Positions 45,850-57,800 of a stretch of 64,000 bases of DNA are shown piece after piece. Position 1 is the stretch's first letter. The number at the start of each line of letters is the position of its first letter. A program made the position numbers and the translations under genes. The stretch is taken from assembly GCA_037447655.1 (NCBI GenBank), contig JBBHKE010001661.1, forward strand, positions 1-64,000, read 5' to 3'. Origin of the DNA: Zygnema cylindricum (lineage: Eukaryota; Streptophyta; Zygnematophyceae; Zygnematales; Zygnemataceae). Under the pieces are notes generated by a model. It was not told the DNA's origin. It ran no database searches and was given only the letters and a program-made list of their open reading frames with translations.

Positions 45850-46380
45850 GGTGTTAATTTCCCAATTAATTAGAGGATTGTGTTCAGTTAACCAAAGTTT
45901 TCCCAGAATTAGTTATTCACTTCCCAAATTCATTATTTCACACACAGTTTTCATTTTATGACCCCGGATATGAACTTCTATCGTGTCAGTTTGTAAGTCT
46001 AATGTGGACTTATTACCATTTGCCACTTGAACATGTTAAGGCTTTTCTCTTATGACAGTAGGAATTTTATTTTCCTCTACAAACTTATGTGAAATAAAAC
46101 TATGTGTGGCACCTGTATCAACCATTACTCTCAACGGTATTCATTCCACTAATGACTCGAATCTAATGAAACTGTGTCTGGTGTCATCATTACTTAACTG
46201 TCCTAACATAGGTCTGTTGTTGAGAATTTCATCAGAAGGATTCTTTAAACTATGCAGCGTAGTGAGAATCATAATAAATTTAGCTATCCTAACTTTTCCA
46301 TTCATTAATTTGCCCTCCAGAGTTAACTCTTTAACTTCTGGATCTGGTTGACTCAACTGAGGACTTTCAGCTAGTCTTTT
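45850..46380 (-). pseudogene. gypsy protease region
   Basis: The minus strand reads MVDTGATHSFISHKFVEENK near 46125, a retropepsin DTGA active site. Stops follow shortly after. Upstream residues link to the gag zinc knuckles. Confidence 0.75.
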
Positions 46381-47800
46381 CCGTTTCTCACCTCTTGGGC
46401 TTTCTGCTCAGCTAGGTATAATGCAATAACCTATTGGAGACCTTTATTTACTTCGACTGTTTTGAGAGATCATTTATCTGTATAGTCTTTAGGGTAATGA
46501 TATGTACCTCCGCATTTGAAACAAGTAACTTTTTTTTTGGGTTTTGTGCACTCTCTACTAAAATGTCCCTCTTCCATTTACTTCGACTGTTTTGAGAGAT
46601 CTTTTATCTGTACAGTCTTTAGCGTAATGATTTGGACCTCCGCATTTGAAACAAGTGACTTTCTTTTTGGGTTTTGTGCACTCTCTACTAAAATGTCCCT
46701 CCTCGTCCCTCCTCTCCACAGTTATAACAGTTAATCTTTTTCAGTTGTGCACACTCAAATGCTCTATGACCCTTTTATTGACAAATAGTGCATGTGGGGA
46801 TGGTAAGGTTAGGCTTTTGGGCCTTAATGCTTGGTTTACGACTTTTAATGTAACCCCCTCTATTGTTAAATTTATTTCCTGCATTAACACTATGTCCACC
46901 CCTTTGATTTCCCCTGAAGATATTTTGCCTATTCACTAGACCAGCATTCAGACCCTCTTCAATAAATTCCTCCTCATCCCACTCTGATACTTCATTCAAA
47001 TTACTCCTCAGTGATCGAGTTTCCCGATTATACCCCAACTGATCCTCTAATTCCAATGACTTATCTTGTAATTCTTTCAAATTATTAAATTTTTGATGTT
47101 TTAGTTCTGATTTCACTATAGGATTCAAATTGTACAAGAAATGCAATTTAGCCATTTCATCAGTCAAACCTATGACATGAATGCTAGATGAGTCAAATTC
47201 CACAACATAATCATTCACAGATCCAGTCTGCTTACAATTCAACCACTTTTCTTCTATTCTAGATTTAAAAGTGACAGACAAGAAACGCGATTTGATCGCG
47301 GTTTTAAAAGTTTCCCAATCAACATTATCAAGAATCAATTTAGACCTTCTCTGAGTATAATATCAAATCTGAGTATCGCCTTTCAGACAACTAACTGCAA
47401 AAGAAGTGTAATCATCACGATCGCAATTTCTAGACTCCAAATAATACTCCATATGAAAAATCCAAGCATCCAACTCATCGATCCTCTTACCATCAAACGA
47501 TGGTGCCTCACTAATAGACAATTTCAGATCCCTTATCTTCGTAGGTCTATCATGATCATCCTCCCTAAAACTGGCATTTATTTTACTTCTCTCACCCTTT
47601 TGGTCATTTATATTATTGTTGGTCTGAATTAAGTTAATAAGTTCATCTAATTTCTCATTTGAAACCTTTCCATTTTCTTTAACAACTTTCAATTCAGTTT
47701 TCAATTCAGAAATGGTTTCATCCACAGCGGTAACATGTTTATTAAATCTTTTGACCAATTTCACAGTTCGCTTCTTGAACACATTCAAAGCATTCTCCAT
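46381..47800 (-). pseudogene. gypsy gag with expanded zinc knuckles
   Basis: The likely start is the ATG at 47800 (MENALNVFKKRTVKLVKRF). A gag core (ILDNVDWETFKTAIKSRFLS near 47330) follows a stop near 47340. Three CCHC knuckles follow: CTICQ-stop-KGHRAFEC, CYNCGEEG...HFSREC and CFKCGGPNHYAKDC. A 130-bp tandem duplication (about 46448-46577 and 46578-46707) repeats the last two. Confidence 0.8.
46448..46707 (-). repeat. 130-bp tandem duplication in gypsy gag
   Basis: Two copies with few differences, each holding ACTTCGACTGTTTTGAGAGA and the code for a zinc knuckle. A unit of 130 bp is not a multiple of three, so the second copy is out of frame. Confidence 0.85.
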
Positions 47801-47920
47801 TTCCCGTTCTATGCAGAATGTGCCATTATCACGCAATGAAATGAAGCAAAAGAAAGGTAGAGTATAATTTCCCAATGAAATTTGATGCAGATTTGAAGTC
47901 CTCAGATTGCTCCAATCCAA

Positions 47921-48596
47921 GTCTTCTTCTCCTTAACAAATCCTTTGAAAAGATCAAGATATGAGAAATTAAAAAGACATTGACAATAAGTTAGTACAAA
48001 TTCAAATTTTCAATTTCCCAACATTGAAACAGAAGGTAAGAATTTCCCCAGAAATTTTGCAACAACAAAATTGAATAGCTCTCAAATGTAAGATTTAACC
48101 ATAAATTTTGCAACAGCAAAATTAAAATCAATCAAAGGTAACAATTTAGGGTTTGAAAAGTTATGAGTCATTTTTGGACTCTTTTGCTCTTGAAGAAGTA
48201 AATTACTCCACTATCTTTCTCCTCCATTAGCAAATTTCCCACTTCCCATTACATCATGATCTTTTACTCTCTAATCCTCACATCCTCACCCTTTATGGTT
48301 TCAAGCCCTCCCTCTACACATGAATCATTGCTAAGAGAAAGCAAGTTTGTTTGGCCTCTAGGTAATTGGAGTGAGCTTCGGTGGCTACGCTACCCACCCT
48401 GCCTTAGTCCTTAGGACGTGAGCGTGCCCCACATCTAACAAGCGGTCGCTAGCAGTGTGGTCACTCGATTTCCCTCCAATCCCCTACCACTTCACATTGT
48501 GTTTCTACCGACACAGGTCAGAGTACCCCACCGGTCACAGTCGATTTTCGGGTGAGCTAGCTTCTCTCGGGTTTCTAACCAAGCTCCGTTACCATA
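47921..48596 (-). other. gypsy 5' leader and primer-binding site
   Basis: Untranslated leader between gag and the 5' LTR. TGGTAACGGAGCTTGG on the minus strand (48579-48594) begins two bases from the LTR and starts with TGG, the complement of a tRNA 3' CCA. I do not recognise the tRNA. This is a standard 3'-end primer site, unlike that of the copia elements. Confidence 0.65.
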
Positions 48597-49565
48597 TGTA
48601 ATAGGATTTTTAACCCCTCAAAAAATCCCATAACTATAAACAATCCCAACCACACATTCCACACATTGAAAAAAACACATCCACATTGGACAAAACTCAC
48701 ATAATGATAAACTTTAAATTAGAAGAAGCTTCTTTCCACATAACATTAGCTTGGTCTCTTGCCCTCGTGGCTCAACCCTACTTATTAATGTGTTTTCCAC
48801 TACTCTCCACTCTTAATAATTCTATCTCTTAACTAATAAAACATTATTTAGTTAGTAAGAGATTTCAATGCAAAAATGCATTTTCTCCAATTTGGTATTA
48901 ATCGTTCAAGACCAAGATCAGCTGGAATTTCCACAAACTTTTCCGAAAGAAAAGATGTCTACTCTCCTCTTACACTTCACTATTTATCCATCATCGCCCT
49001 GGACTCGCTAGGCCAGAGTCAACGCTCCGTTTTAACATGCTTTTACCTGGGCCAATCATTGATCAGCAAGGTCTCAGATTGACCAATGCAAAAACGTGCG
49101 AAATCTCTTTCTAACAACTTAGCAGTTTACCAGCCAATCAAACGTTAGGTTTCACTACATAACATTTACGTGCAAAAGTGCGCGCCAACCGAAACGCGAC
49201 TTCGCACGATCGTGCGTCACAAATTTCGCACGCGAAACTTCCTACGAAATTCCCTTAAGTGAAAGTGACTTTTCGTACTAAAATTTGTACGAAACGAGCC
49301 ACCATGCATACTAAACGTTTCATTAGAACTTTATGGAACATACACGCGAAATTTCGGTACTAATTTGACCCTTAACCCGTTTCAATGATACCCACTTGTT
49401 ATTTAGACCCCACGCTGTCACCTAAATACACCCATCGCTATAACTTTTATAATATAACTCCAAATAGCGTGATTCTTTCGCGAAAGTCTACCAAATTTAG
49501 TACTCTATATTAATAACACCTAAATACCTCTTTATAAACAAGTTCGATCTGCTATTACTGTTACA
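48597..49565 (-). repeat. 5' LTR of the gypsy element
   Basis: 969 bp, equal in length to the left LTR and very similar to it. Confidence 0.9.
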
Positions 49566-50271
49566 TACGTAGGGTTTGATTTTTATTTAAACATGTATAC
49601 GGTCCTGAAACCGATTAACTAAAATATGAACAAAGGAACATAGAACTAGTTAAACATTTAATGTCATTTCGCACGAAACAAATGAATTGCACATTTGTAT
49701 CGACGGCTAATATTCAATGTCTGATTTAATCATACGGCATACATCGCTGCCGAAATCTTGGAATGGTCACTTTGGCGTTTATAAACGTGGCATGATTTGG
49801 CGCCACGTGGAGAGATAACATTTGGTCGTAGAAATTTCGGGGAGCGTACGGACGAGTGAAAGATTGACACGCGTCCACTCAGCGTCCTTGTCGTACATAG
49901 GCCGTACAAAAAAGACATTGGTCGTAGTACCTTTCTGTACTTTATAGTTATGTGATTGGGTCGTACAGAAGTAGATAGGGGTTGTGAGAGGGAAGTAGGA
50001 CTTAACATATTTTTTTTGACAGTCACCTCTCCCTTGGGAGCTTTGTATAAATCGGATTCTTTGCCACCTCATAACCTATCGGCTGGTTTGCAGTTTTTAG
50101 AGATTCTTTTTGCTACGTACTCAAGGGAGTCCAGGCTGCACAGGGGTGTAGTCATAATATCAGTTTGCCTTCTTGGGCAGCAGTGGTTGTAGCTTGAAGT
50201 GGGTTAGTGAAAAACTATCTAGAGGCTTCCTGAATTCTGTAGTCCAATGGAGGACATTGAATTGCATGTAC

Positions 50272-52865
50272 CAATTCCATCACCCAATTCCCCTCACTCA
50301 CACATCACACCTCACTTTTTATCTTTGTTTTCGCGCTTTCACTTTCAACCCATCTTTCGCGTGTTCTTTTTTGCTTGTTAACCTTTTAGCTATTGTTTCT
50401 ACTTCTCGATTTTCTTATCCCGGTTGCAACAAGCTTTGCGCTATGGGCGTCGGTCTAGCCAAATGTCTAAAAGTGTATCCTAAGTTTGTTTCGGGTCCAT
50501 CCAAATTATAAGATGGGCATCTGAACAACAATCCCCTCTTCAAACATCACCCCTATCAGCAGGATTAGGATTTTGTAATGAATCTTAATGTTTTAGGTTG
50601 TTGCCATTTGGGTTACCTCAAATAGAGACCTTGCTCGTGTATTCATTTTTATCTCTGTTCACAATGCACTTCGATTCCCACTTAGGCTTTTGGCCTACTA
50701 CATCAATAATAAGGTCACATGACTAGTGTTGGGTATCAAGGACCACATACCGATATTCGATATGTACCAAATTTTAGGTACCCCATAATCGATATGTCAA
50801 TTTGATATATCGAGAAGCTACATATCGCGATATTTATGCGATTTATTCATATTTTTTTATTTTGTTTTTCACCGTGGCGCACGCTCAGTGAGAGATGGGG
50901 GGGAGGGGGGGTTCGTACCATTTTTTCTACGATATCACGTACAATTTTTCGTACAACTTTCTGTACTATGTGTACGATTTTCTGTACGAAAGTTGTACGC
51001 GCACCCATTTTTTACCAAATATATCGCGATGATTTATATTGGTTGTGGTACGATATATCGAGACCGTTGACCGATCGATAATCGATATATGGAAAATCGA
51101 AGTTATCGCAATATGATTTTACGCGATACCCAACACTACACATGACTTTTTTCTTTTAATTTTTCTTTGGATTTTGGATTTACCTCCCCATAAGGGTGAT
51201 AGTGGGGCACGAGAGTCAAGCTCACGGTGTCATTTTTTAATGTTTGGGGATTAAAAAGCATTTTCAAAATTATCATACCAATTGTATAGTTGTCCTTTCC
51301 GTGACCTTTCCTCGTCATGAAGCTACGCTCCTTACCTCTATCGCCTGTATGTGACGCGTTTTGCACTTTAGTCGATGTGGTGAGCTCTAACGTGTTGTTC
51401 GCGCACTTTTACCTTTTATACTATTTAACCACGATATCGATAGTTGAAGTTGTTTGGGTCTTTCACCTCGTGCATGAGATGACGTTTTGCTCTTTGTTGA
51501 CTCATAAATTTGCAAAACCCTTTAATTTCGAAAAAGATACCTTTGATAAAGTTGTATTTAGGTCCCCTCATCTCTTAGGTCCCCTTAATTATCAGTTGAC
51601 GGACCCTTGGGGATGGTATATTAGTTTTTTGGCTTATTATTTCTTTTGAGAATTTATCGCAATGGTTTTGTTTCGTTATTTAAGGTAGCTTCTTAATGTG
51701 CTCGAGAGCATTTGTCACCCACAATTATCACACTTTTTGTAGTCGCACCCCTTGCTATTATCTTGAAGCCTCGTAGTGTTCGTCCGATGTTGTGAGGTAA
51801 TTCTTATATCATTTTATAGCGCGATCATTGTGTTTATCGTCTTATCACTAAATAAATGTGTTTACAACTTGAAAGGGTTTTTCAAAACCATTTTCCCCCA
51901 CAACAGTTTGATATCGCAACGCGAAAAGATGTGTGGCAGTTGTTCACAGTCCGTGGGCGTCTCTTGACTTACATCCGAATTTGGTCGTTTGTCATTGCCA
52001 ACAATTTTCACATCGCTGTTTACAATGCCATGTTTCGTGAAATGCAATTCATTTAACCAAATTTGCACTTTTGTTCGCGTTTTTTCCTCAAAATCTACCC
52101 CCACTTACTTTATCACATGGGGGGGCCATTGGGGGATATTACCACTTTAAAATTTGTTAATGGTGATAGTGAGGGTGACCCGTTAAAAGCCCTTCTATTT
52201 TTTCTTGCTCACCTGCAAGCTATTTGAGCAACACCATAAACCACACCGACTATAACTTTTCCGATTATTTTAGATTTCCAAGTTATTTGTTCCGGTTTGA
52301 CGGTACATATATCATTCACTCGTCGGACTAGGCTGTTTTTGCTTTTCACCATTTGGCAAAGAGAATTTCCAAGATACATTTTTCATTTAAAGTCACTAAA
52401 TGTGTCGCATGGAGCTTTATTAGTCGCCATGATTTCTCTTACTTTTCGTGATTTCCCGTTTCCACACACCAATGGGGTGTGAGGGCTTTAAATTCCCATA
52501 TCGGATCCTTTCATTTTGTTAGGCAATTTTTTAACGACACTTTGGATGACCTTTCCCAAAATGAGGACCTTCCCAAACTTCCGGATACCCAATGGGCGTT
52601 TACTACCTTAACTAGTTATTTTACTCAACGCTCATTGTTCTTGGCGCACACTTTACCTTCCAACTTTTCTTTCATTTACCTATTATTAAGATTTGTTGAT
52701 TTCCTCTTCAGGATCATACTTCAACTTGCTGGCCATGGTAGCTTCGAACACACGAAAAAAATACTCATTCATAGGCAACATGCGAAAATACTACTCAAAG
52801 GTGGACTGACAAAAAACCAAATGTGTTCGGTTTACAAGTATTTAAAAGGTAGGTTTGCAGCATAG
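50272..52865 (+). pseudogene. second LINE remnant
   Basis: Strongly decayed plus-strand non-LTR retrotransposon. Recognisable pieces: SEGDPLKALLFFLAHL near 52170, which parallels CQGDPLGGSLFALAH of the LINE at 12640, and FVRQFFNDTLDDLSQNEDLPKLPD near 52510, which parallels LSHVDDLPHLCDPH at 13010. A MITE is inserted at 50724-51138. Before the MITE only Ser/Pro/Leu-rich sequence is seen. Confidence 0.6.
50724..51138. mobile_element. hAT-like MITE, copy 2
   Basis: 415 bp, terminal inverted repeats TAGTGTTGGGTATC, flanked by the perfect 8-bp duplication CACATGAC (50716-50723 and 51139-51146). The inside resembles copy 1 (CGATAT palindromes and GTAC-rich words) but is clearly diverged. Confidence 0.9.
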
Positions 52866-53789
52866 ATACAGACAAAACAAAGTGGAAGTTGGAAGTGAAA
52901 AACCTCAATATCGTATGATGTGAAGATAATAAAACATAGAGGTTGACTTAAAGAAGAAAAATGTAATTCTAGTCAAACACATCGTGGTGATCGAGGAAGA
53001 AAAGTTAATAGAAACATTCATAATTATAAAAAATGCATCTCTCGTAGACAAGTTGATTTCCCAGTATATTGCGGAGGTTTCGATTTGCCCCTTACAATTA
53101 ATTTGACGCTAGCCACTTATATCAAGAGTTGGGCTCTTATGGCATTTACTATGTCAAGGTTTTGTTGAAAATAAGAGAAAGGTAATTCATATTATTTTTA
53201 TAGTTCTTAGGACAGGCGCAGGGTCGACACTAGCAAGGGAAGTCCTGGTTGTCTGTGACAACCAAAACTAAAGAAAGGGAAATAGAATGGACTAGCCAAA
53301 CAAAGTGACCCGTCTTACATTTGATACGATATCCTACGCTTTGTTCGGTAAACGTATTAGAGTCGTTATGTACATAGGGTTTGGTAAACGTAATAGAGTC
53401 GTTACATACGTATGGTACGATATAATGAAATGCATGTCGCAGAAGACCTAAATCATATAACGACATCGGACATACAAAAACACAAGGAGTAGAGGTAGTA
53501 GGACGGCTACAAAACACATTCTCCATGAAGTCAAGCATGAACGCACGACATTTGGCGGTAGAATAGAATCATTCGGCTTACGTGAACGCGAACAAACCAG
53601 AATGGCTCTTTTGGCCGTGTGTGTCAAAAATAACATTAATCTACACATGGCTGTTATTGTTTTGGAAACCTTTAGTCCTCTCGATTTCTCGTGTGTGAGA
53701 AAGAGATTTCGGACTTAGTCAGTTTGTGTGCAGGCTGATTTATCATAGAAAGGTTTTTAGTGTGGTGTGTAAGTCCGAAGGGAGTACAC
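52866..53789. other. non-coding stretch before element C
   Basis: No supported gene. A short direct repeat, GGTAAACGTATTAGAGTCGTTA, occurs twice near 53348-53405 with small changes. The end (53647-53789) continues after element C at 60243, because the TACAC duplication joins them. Confidence 0.5.
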
Positions 53790-54837
53790 TGAAATTCTAT
53801 GGTCTCCATTGACCCACAGAATGAGCAGCCTATGTAAAGCCTCTAGGATAATATTTGCCCCTTCTACTTTCCCGCTGAATAAGCGCCGCCCAGGCACACA
53901 AATATTCTGACCACTCTCACCCTTGTGAGGACAAGACTCCCCTGAGTCAAACGCAAAAAGAATCACTGAATTTGCTCACCCGAGTAGTAAGTTATGGAGG
54001 GTCAAAGTTGACCTTTTGTACAGAAGCTCTCTGGGAGAGAGGGTCCTATCTTCTAATTTTTCTAAGTCCTATCCCTCTCACAGACTCTATCTACTGATGT
54101 ACGGAACCAATCAGATTTCAGTTCCGTACGTAAAAGTACAACTGCCGGTGTACTTTATGTACGGATATTGTACGATATGGCCTAAATGTCCACACGTGGA
54201 GTATCCGGATTCGCTCCTTAAATCCTCGGAGATGCCGCGCTCCAATGTTACATCGCCACGTGTCATCCGATGTGGCGCTGCCCACAAACCGCCGAATTCT
54301 CCTTCCGCGATCTCGGCGCAATTTCCGGCCGTCCGATTAAACTCGTTTTTGATCGTAGCCGTAATAAATACATGCGCGGTATTTGTTTCGCTTCCGAAAT
54401 CAATGCGCGGTATTGATTTCATATCCGTACCGCAATTCGTACTTTTACAATTCCATATCTATGTGTCCCGTAAATAGTTATAGTTAAATGAATTATTCTA
54501 CGTGTACCTGTATAAATAATTATCGTACTATATACTATGCATCAGTACCACTAGACTTAACGGCTAAGGCTACCGGCTATCTCCTAGCTGTCGGCCGGCA
54601 GGTACCAGGATCAAATCCTGCCGCCGGCATATACCCTTTTAGTAATTAATCCGTAGACTAATATAAATTTTCCGTAAACCTGAGGATAGCTTAGGTAGCC
54701 ATGGCTCTAGCTTCCTCTCCAATTTCTCAGTGACTGCGACAAGTTTGAGAGTTGGAGAGAGAAGTTAGAGGTAGACTGCCTCGGCTTCTTTGTTTCTATT
54801 TAGACCTAGAAAATACTTAAAACCATTAATTCCTACA
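53790..54837 (-). repeat. 3' LTR of copia element C
   Basis: Plus-strand ends TGAAATTCTGTGG...ATTCCTACA. Its first about 150 bp match family 2 (compare 63850 on), while the rest matches family 1. TRNA-like segment at 54552-54629 with the T-arm CAGGATCAAATCCTG. Confidence 0.93.
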
Positions 54838-54850
54838 CTCCCCTTATTTT

Positions 54851-57800
54851 CTAGTCAATCTTTAATTTCAGACCACACTTCTCCCTGCACAAAATTAGCT
54901 TAGGGGAAGGCACAGGTTTGGTCATCATATCTGCTACCATCTCACTATCTGGCCTGTACTCTAAACTGATTATTTTGTTTTCTACTTTTTCTCTAACAAA
55001 GCTGAGTCTGATGTCCATGTGTTTGACTTTAAAATGATGTTTAGGATTGGCAGAAATAGCGATTGCTGCATGATTATCACAAAATATTTTCTGCACACCA
55101 CTCTTAAGGTGACCAAGCTCACCAAGCAAAGACTTGACCCACATCAATTCTTTTACAGCAGAGCAAGAGGCCATATACTCAGCCTCCATGGTGGACTGAG
55201 CAATAACCTTTTGCTGTTTGCTACTCCAACAGCAAGCCCCATCACCCACATATAATACATATCCAGAAGTGCATCTCCTCATCGGAGCATCACCATAACT
55301 GGCATCACTCCAAGTGGTGATGTCAGTATTCTCCCCACCCAAATGCAACCATAGATCCCTAGTTCCTATCAAGTATCTAAGGACTCTCTTAGCTGCCTCC
55401 TAATCCTTCTTAGTGGGAGCATTTAAACTTCTACTCAGCACTCCTACAGCTGCAGCTAAATCCGGCCGGGTACAATTCATAAAATAGATTAGACTTCCCA
55501 CTACTTGCCTGTAAGGAATAGTCTGCATGAACTTCCGTTCATCAGGAGATAATACCTCGTCTAAGACTATGACTCCTTCTTCCTCACTCCCCTCACTTCC
55601 CTTCTTTAACTCCATTTGAGTTGTACAACTATTAGCTTTATCCATTTGAAATTTTTCAAGCATGTTCCCTATTGCTTCCTTTTGAGTCAATCTTATAATT
55701 TTCCTTTTCCTGTCTCTCTCTACTTGAATTCCCAAAATATATCTTGCTTCTCCCATATCCTTCATTTCAAATCTCCCCTTAAGATCGGTTTTCAGTTTGT
55801 TAATTTTTTCCATTGATTTACTTAAAACAAGCAAATCATCAACATAAATTGCAATAAATATAAGACCTTCCTCATCTTCGAAAACATAGATTGAGTGATC
55901 TGAGCTGATCCGGATATATCCCAGACCGGTAAGAAACTCATCAAGCTTCTCATTCCATTGTCGAGGTGCCTGTTTCAAACCATAAAGAGATTTAATCAGC
56001 CGACATACCTTACTCTCCTCTCCTTCCTCCACAAAACCTTCGGGTTGTCGCATGAAGATCTCCTCTTCCAATTCTCCATGCAAAAAGGCTATCTTGATGT
56101 CCATCTGATGCACTTCCATGTCTTCCGCCGCTGCTAAACTGAGAAGTATGCGGACGGAGGGAAATCTGACCACCGGGGCAAAGGTTTCCTCGTAGTCAAT
56201 TCCTTCCTTTTGTGTAAATCCCTTTGCCACTAATCTAGCCTTGTAGCGCTCGATTGTGTTATCGGGGTTCAGTTTTAGTTTGAAAACCCACTTACAACCG
56301 ATTGGTTTTCGGTTAGGTGGACAGTCCACCAGCTCCCAAGTATCGGCTGCCATGATTGAAGCCATCTCCTCATTGATGGCTGTCTTCCATCGGTTTCTTT
56401 CTGGACAAGTCATCGCCTCTCCATAAGTTTGAGGTTCATCTTGATGAGATAGTTTAGTTACCTTGTTAATAACCTGTTTTTCTTGCAGTCTTTTGCTACT
56501 TCTCCTCCCCCCCTCAAAATCTGAGGCCGGAATAGATGGTTCTCGTGGATTCTTTCGAACAAACTCGACTTCTCCCCTATCCCTTGATTCCGAATCAATT
56601 TCCACCACGTCTTCCGCTTCGAGTAGAGTTGTCACTGGAGTTTCCACAGCCGGGTCCTTTTCGGTCTGATTTGTACCTGCAAGAATGTCATCTTCTCTAA
56701 AACCTGGGTAGTTAGGAAGCTCAAAGTCATCGGAATTTTCTGACTCAAATCTGATTTTTACTGACTTTGTATATTTGAAGGGATCCACAGACTTTCCTTC
56801 ATCCATAACTACTAGATGCTTTACTAAGATTATATCTTCCCTTTTTAGATCATAAAATCTATATCCTTTAACATCCTCATCATATCCTAATAAGTATTCC
56901 GGTTTTCCTTTAGGATCTAGCTTCCAATTAGACCGATCTGTATCTAGACTGAATACTTGACTGCCGAATACCTTTAAGTGAGATATGTCTGGTTTCCGGC
57001 CTGTCCATCTCTCATAAGGTGTTTGATCTTTTATAGCTGAAGTAAGAACTCTATTCTTGAGGTAATTAGCACAGTTCATAGCTTCTGCCCAAAACCTTTT
57101 TCCTATCTTTTTATCTGTCAACATACTTCTAGCACTATCACTTAGTGTTCTATTTAACCTTTCAGCTACCCCATTCTGTTCCGGATTTTCTGGAACTGTC
57201 TTTTGGTGTTGAACCCCATCTTCCCTCAGAAAATCCTCAAACTGGTTAGAAGTATACTCTCCACCATTGTCACTCCTTACTCTCTTGATTGGAGTTTCAT
57301 GGAGTTTTTCGCTCCATGCTTTATATTGTCTGAAGCAATCCTCAGCTTCGGACTTGTTTTTCAAAAAATATACCCGGGAATACCGAGACCAATCATCAGT
57401 TATAGTCATCATAAATCTCTTCCCCCCCGGTGAGGGCACTTTAGCCGGTCCCCAAATATCTGTGTGTACTAGATCTAGAATTTTTTCTCCCTTATAGGTG
57501 GCTGATTTAGGAAAGGGTAATCTGTGTGCTTTACCTTGAGCACATCCACTACAATCACTTATATCATCACTCTCACTGAACTGAATCCCTTCCACCACTC
57601 CCATCTTTTTCATCTCTCTTAACTTATCTAGATTCACATGCCCAAGCCTCTTATGCCACATCATAATATCATGAACACCAGCGTAATAAAGTTTTTTCTT
57701 TTCATTACTTAAGATCAGCCTAAACATCCCATGGCTACCTTTCTCAGCAATGAAATAGACATCATCCTCAAAACTAGCAGTAAAGACTCCTTCCCTAGTG

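Larger units (their letters stand above)
41645..49565 (-). mobile_element. Ty3/gypsy element, 7.9 kb, TSD TACGT
   Basis: A minus-strand gypsy retrotransposon with equal-length LTRs (969 bp each; 41645-42613 and 48597-49565), flanked by the perfect duplication TACGT (41640-41644 and 49566-49570). Domain order is gag, protease, RT, RNase H, integrase, with integrase after RNase H as in gypsy elements. The polypurine tract AAGGAGGGGATGA precedes the 3' LTR. Each protein segment is broken by at least one stop or frameshift. Confidence 0.92.
41343..50266 (+). mobile_element. solo LTR, family 3, split by a gypsy element
   Basis: The two halves 41343-41644 and 49571-50266 add up to 998 bp and together match the family-3 LTR at 13318-14574. 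The outer flanks carry a perfect target duplication TGTAC (41338-41342, 50267-50271). The gypsy element 41645-49565 sits inside. A minus-strand tRNA-like segment lies near 41540-41625. Confidence 0.88.

Noticed and set aside
53230-53538. A 102-residue minus-strand frame as a host gene
   Set aside because: No recognisable motif, and it includes a short internal direct repeat in repeat-rich DNA.
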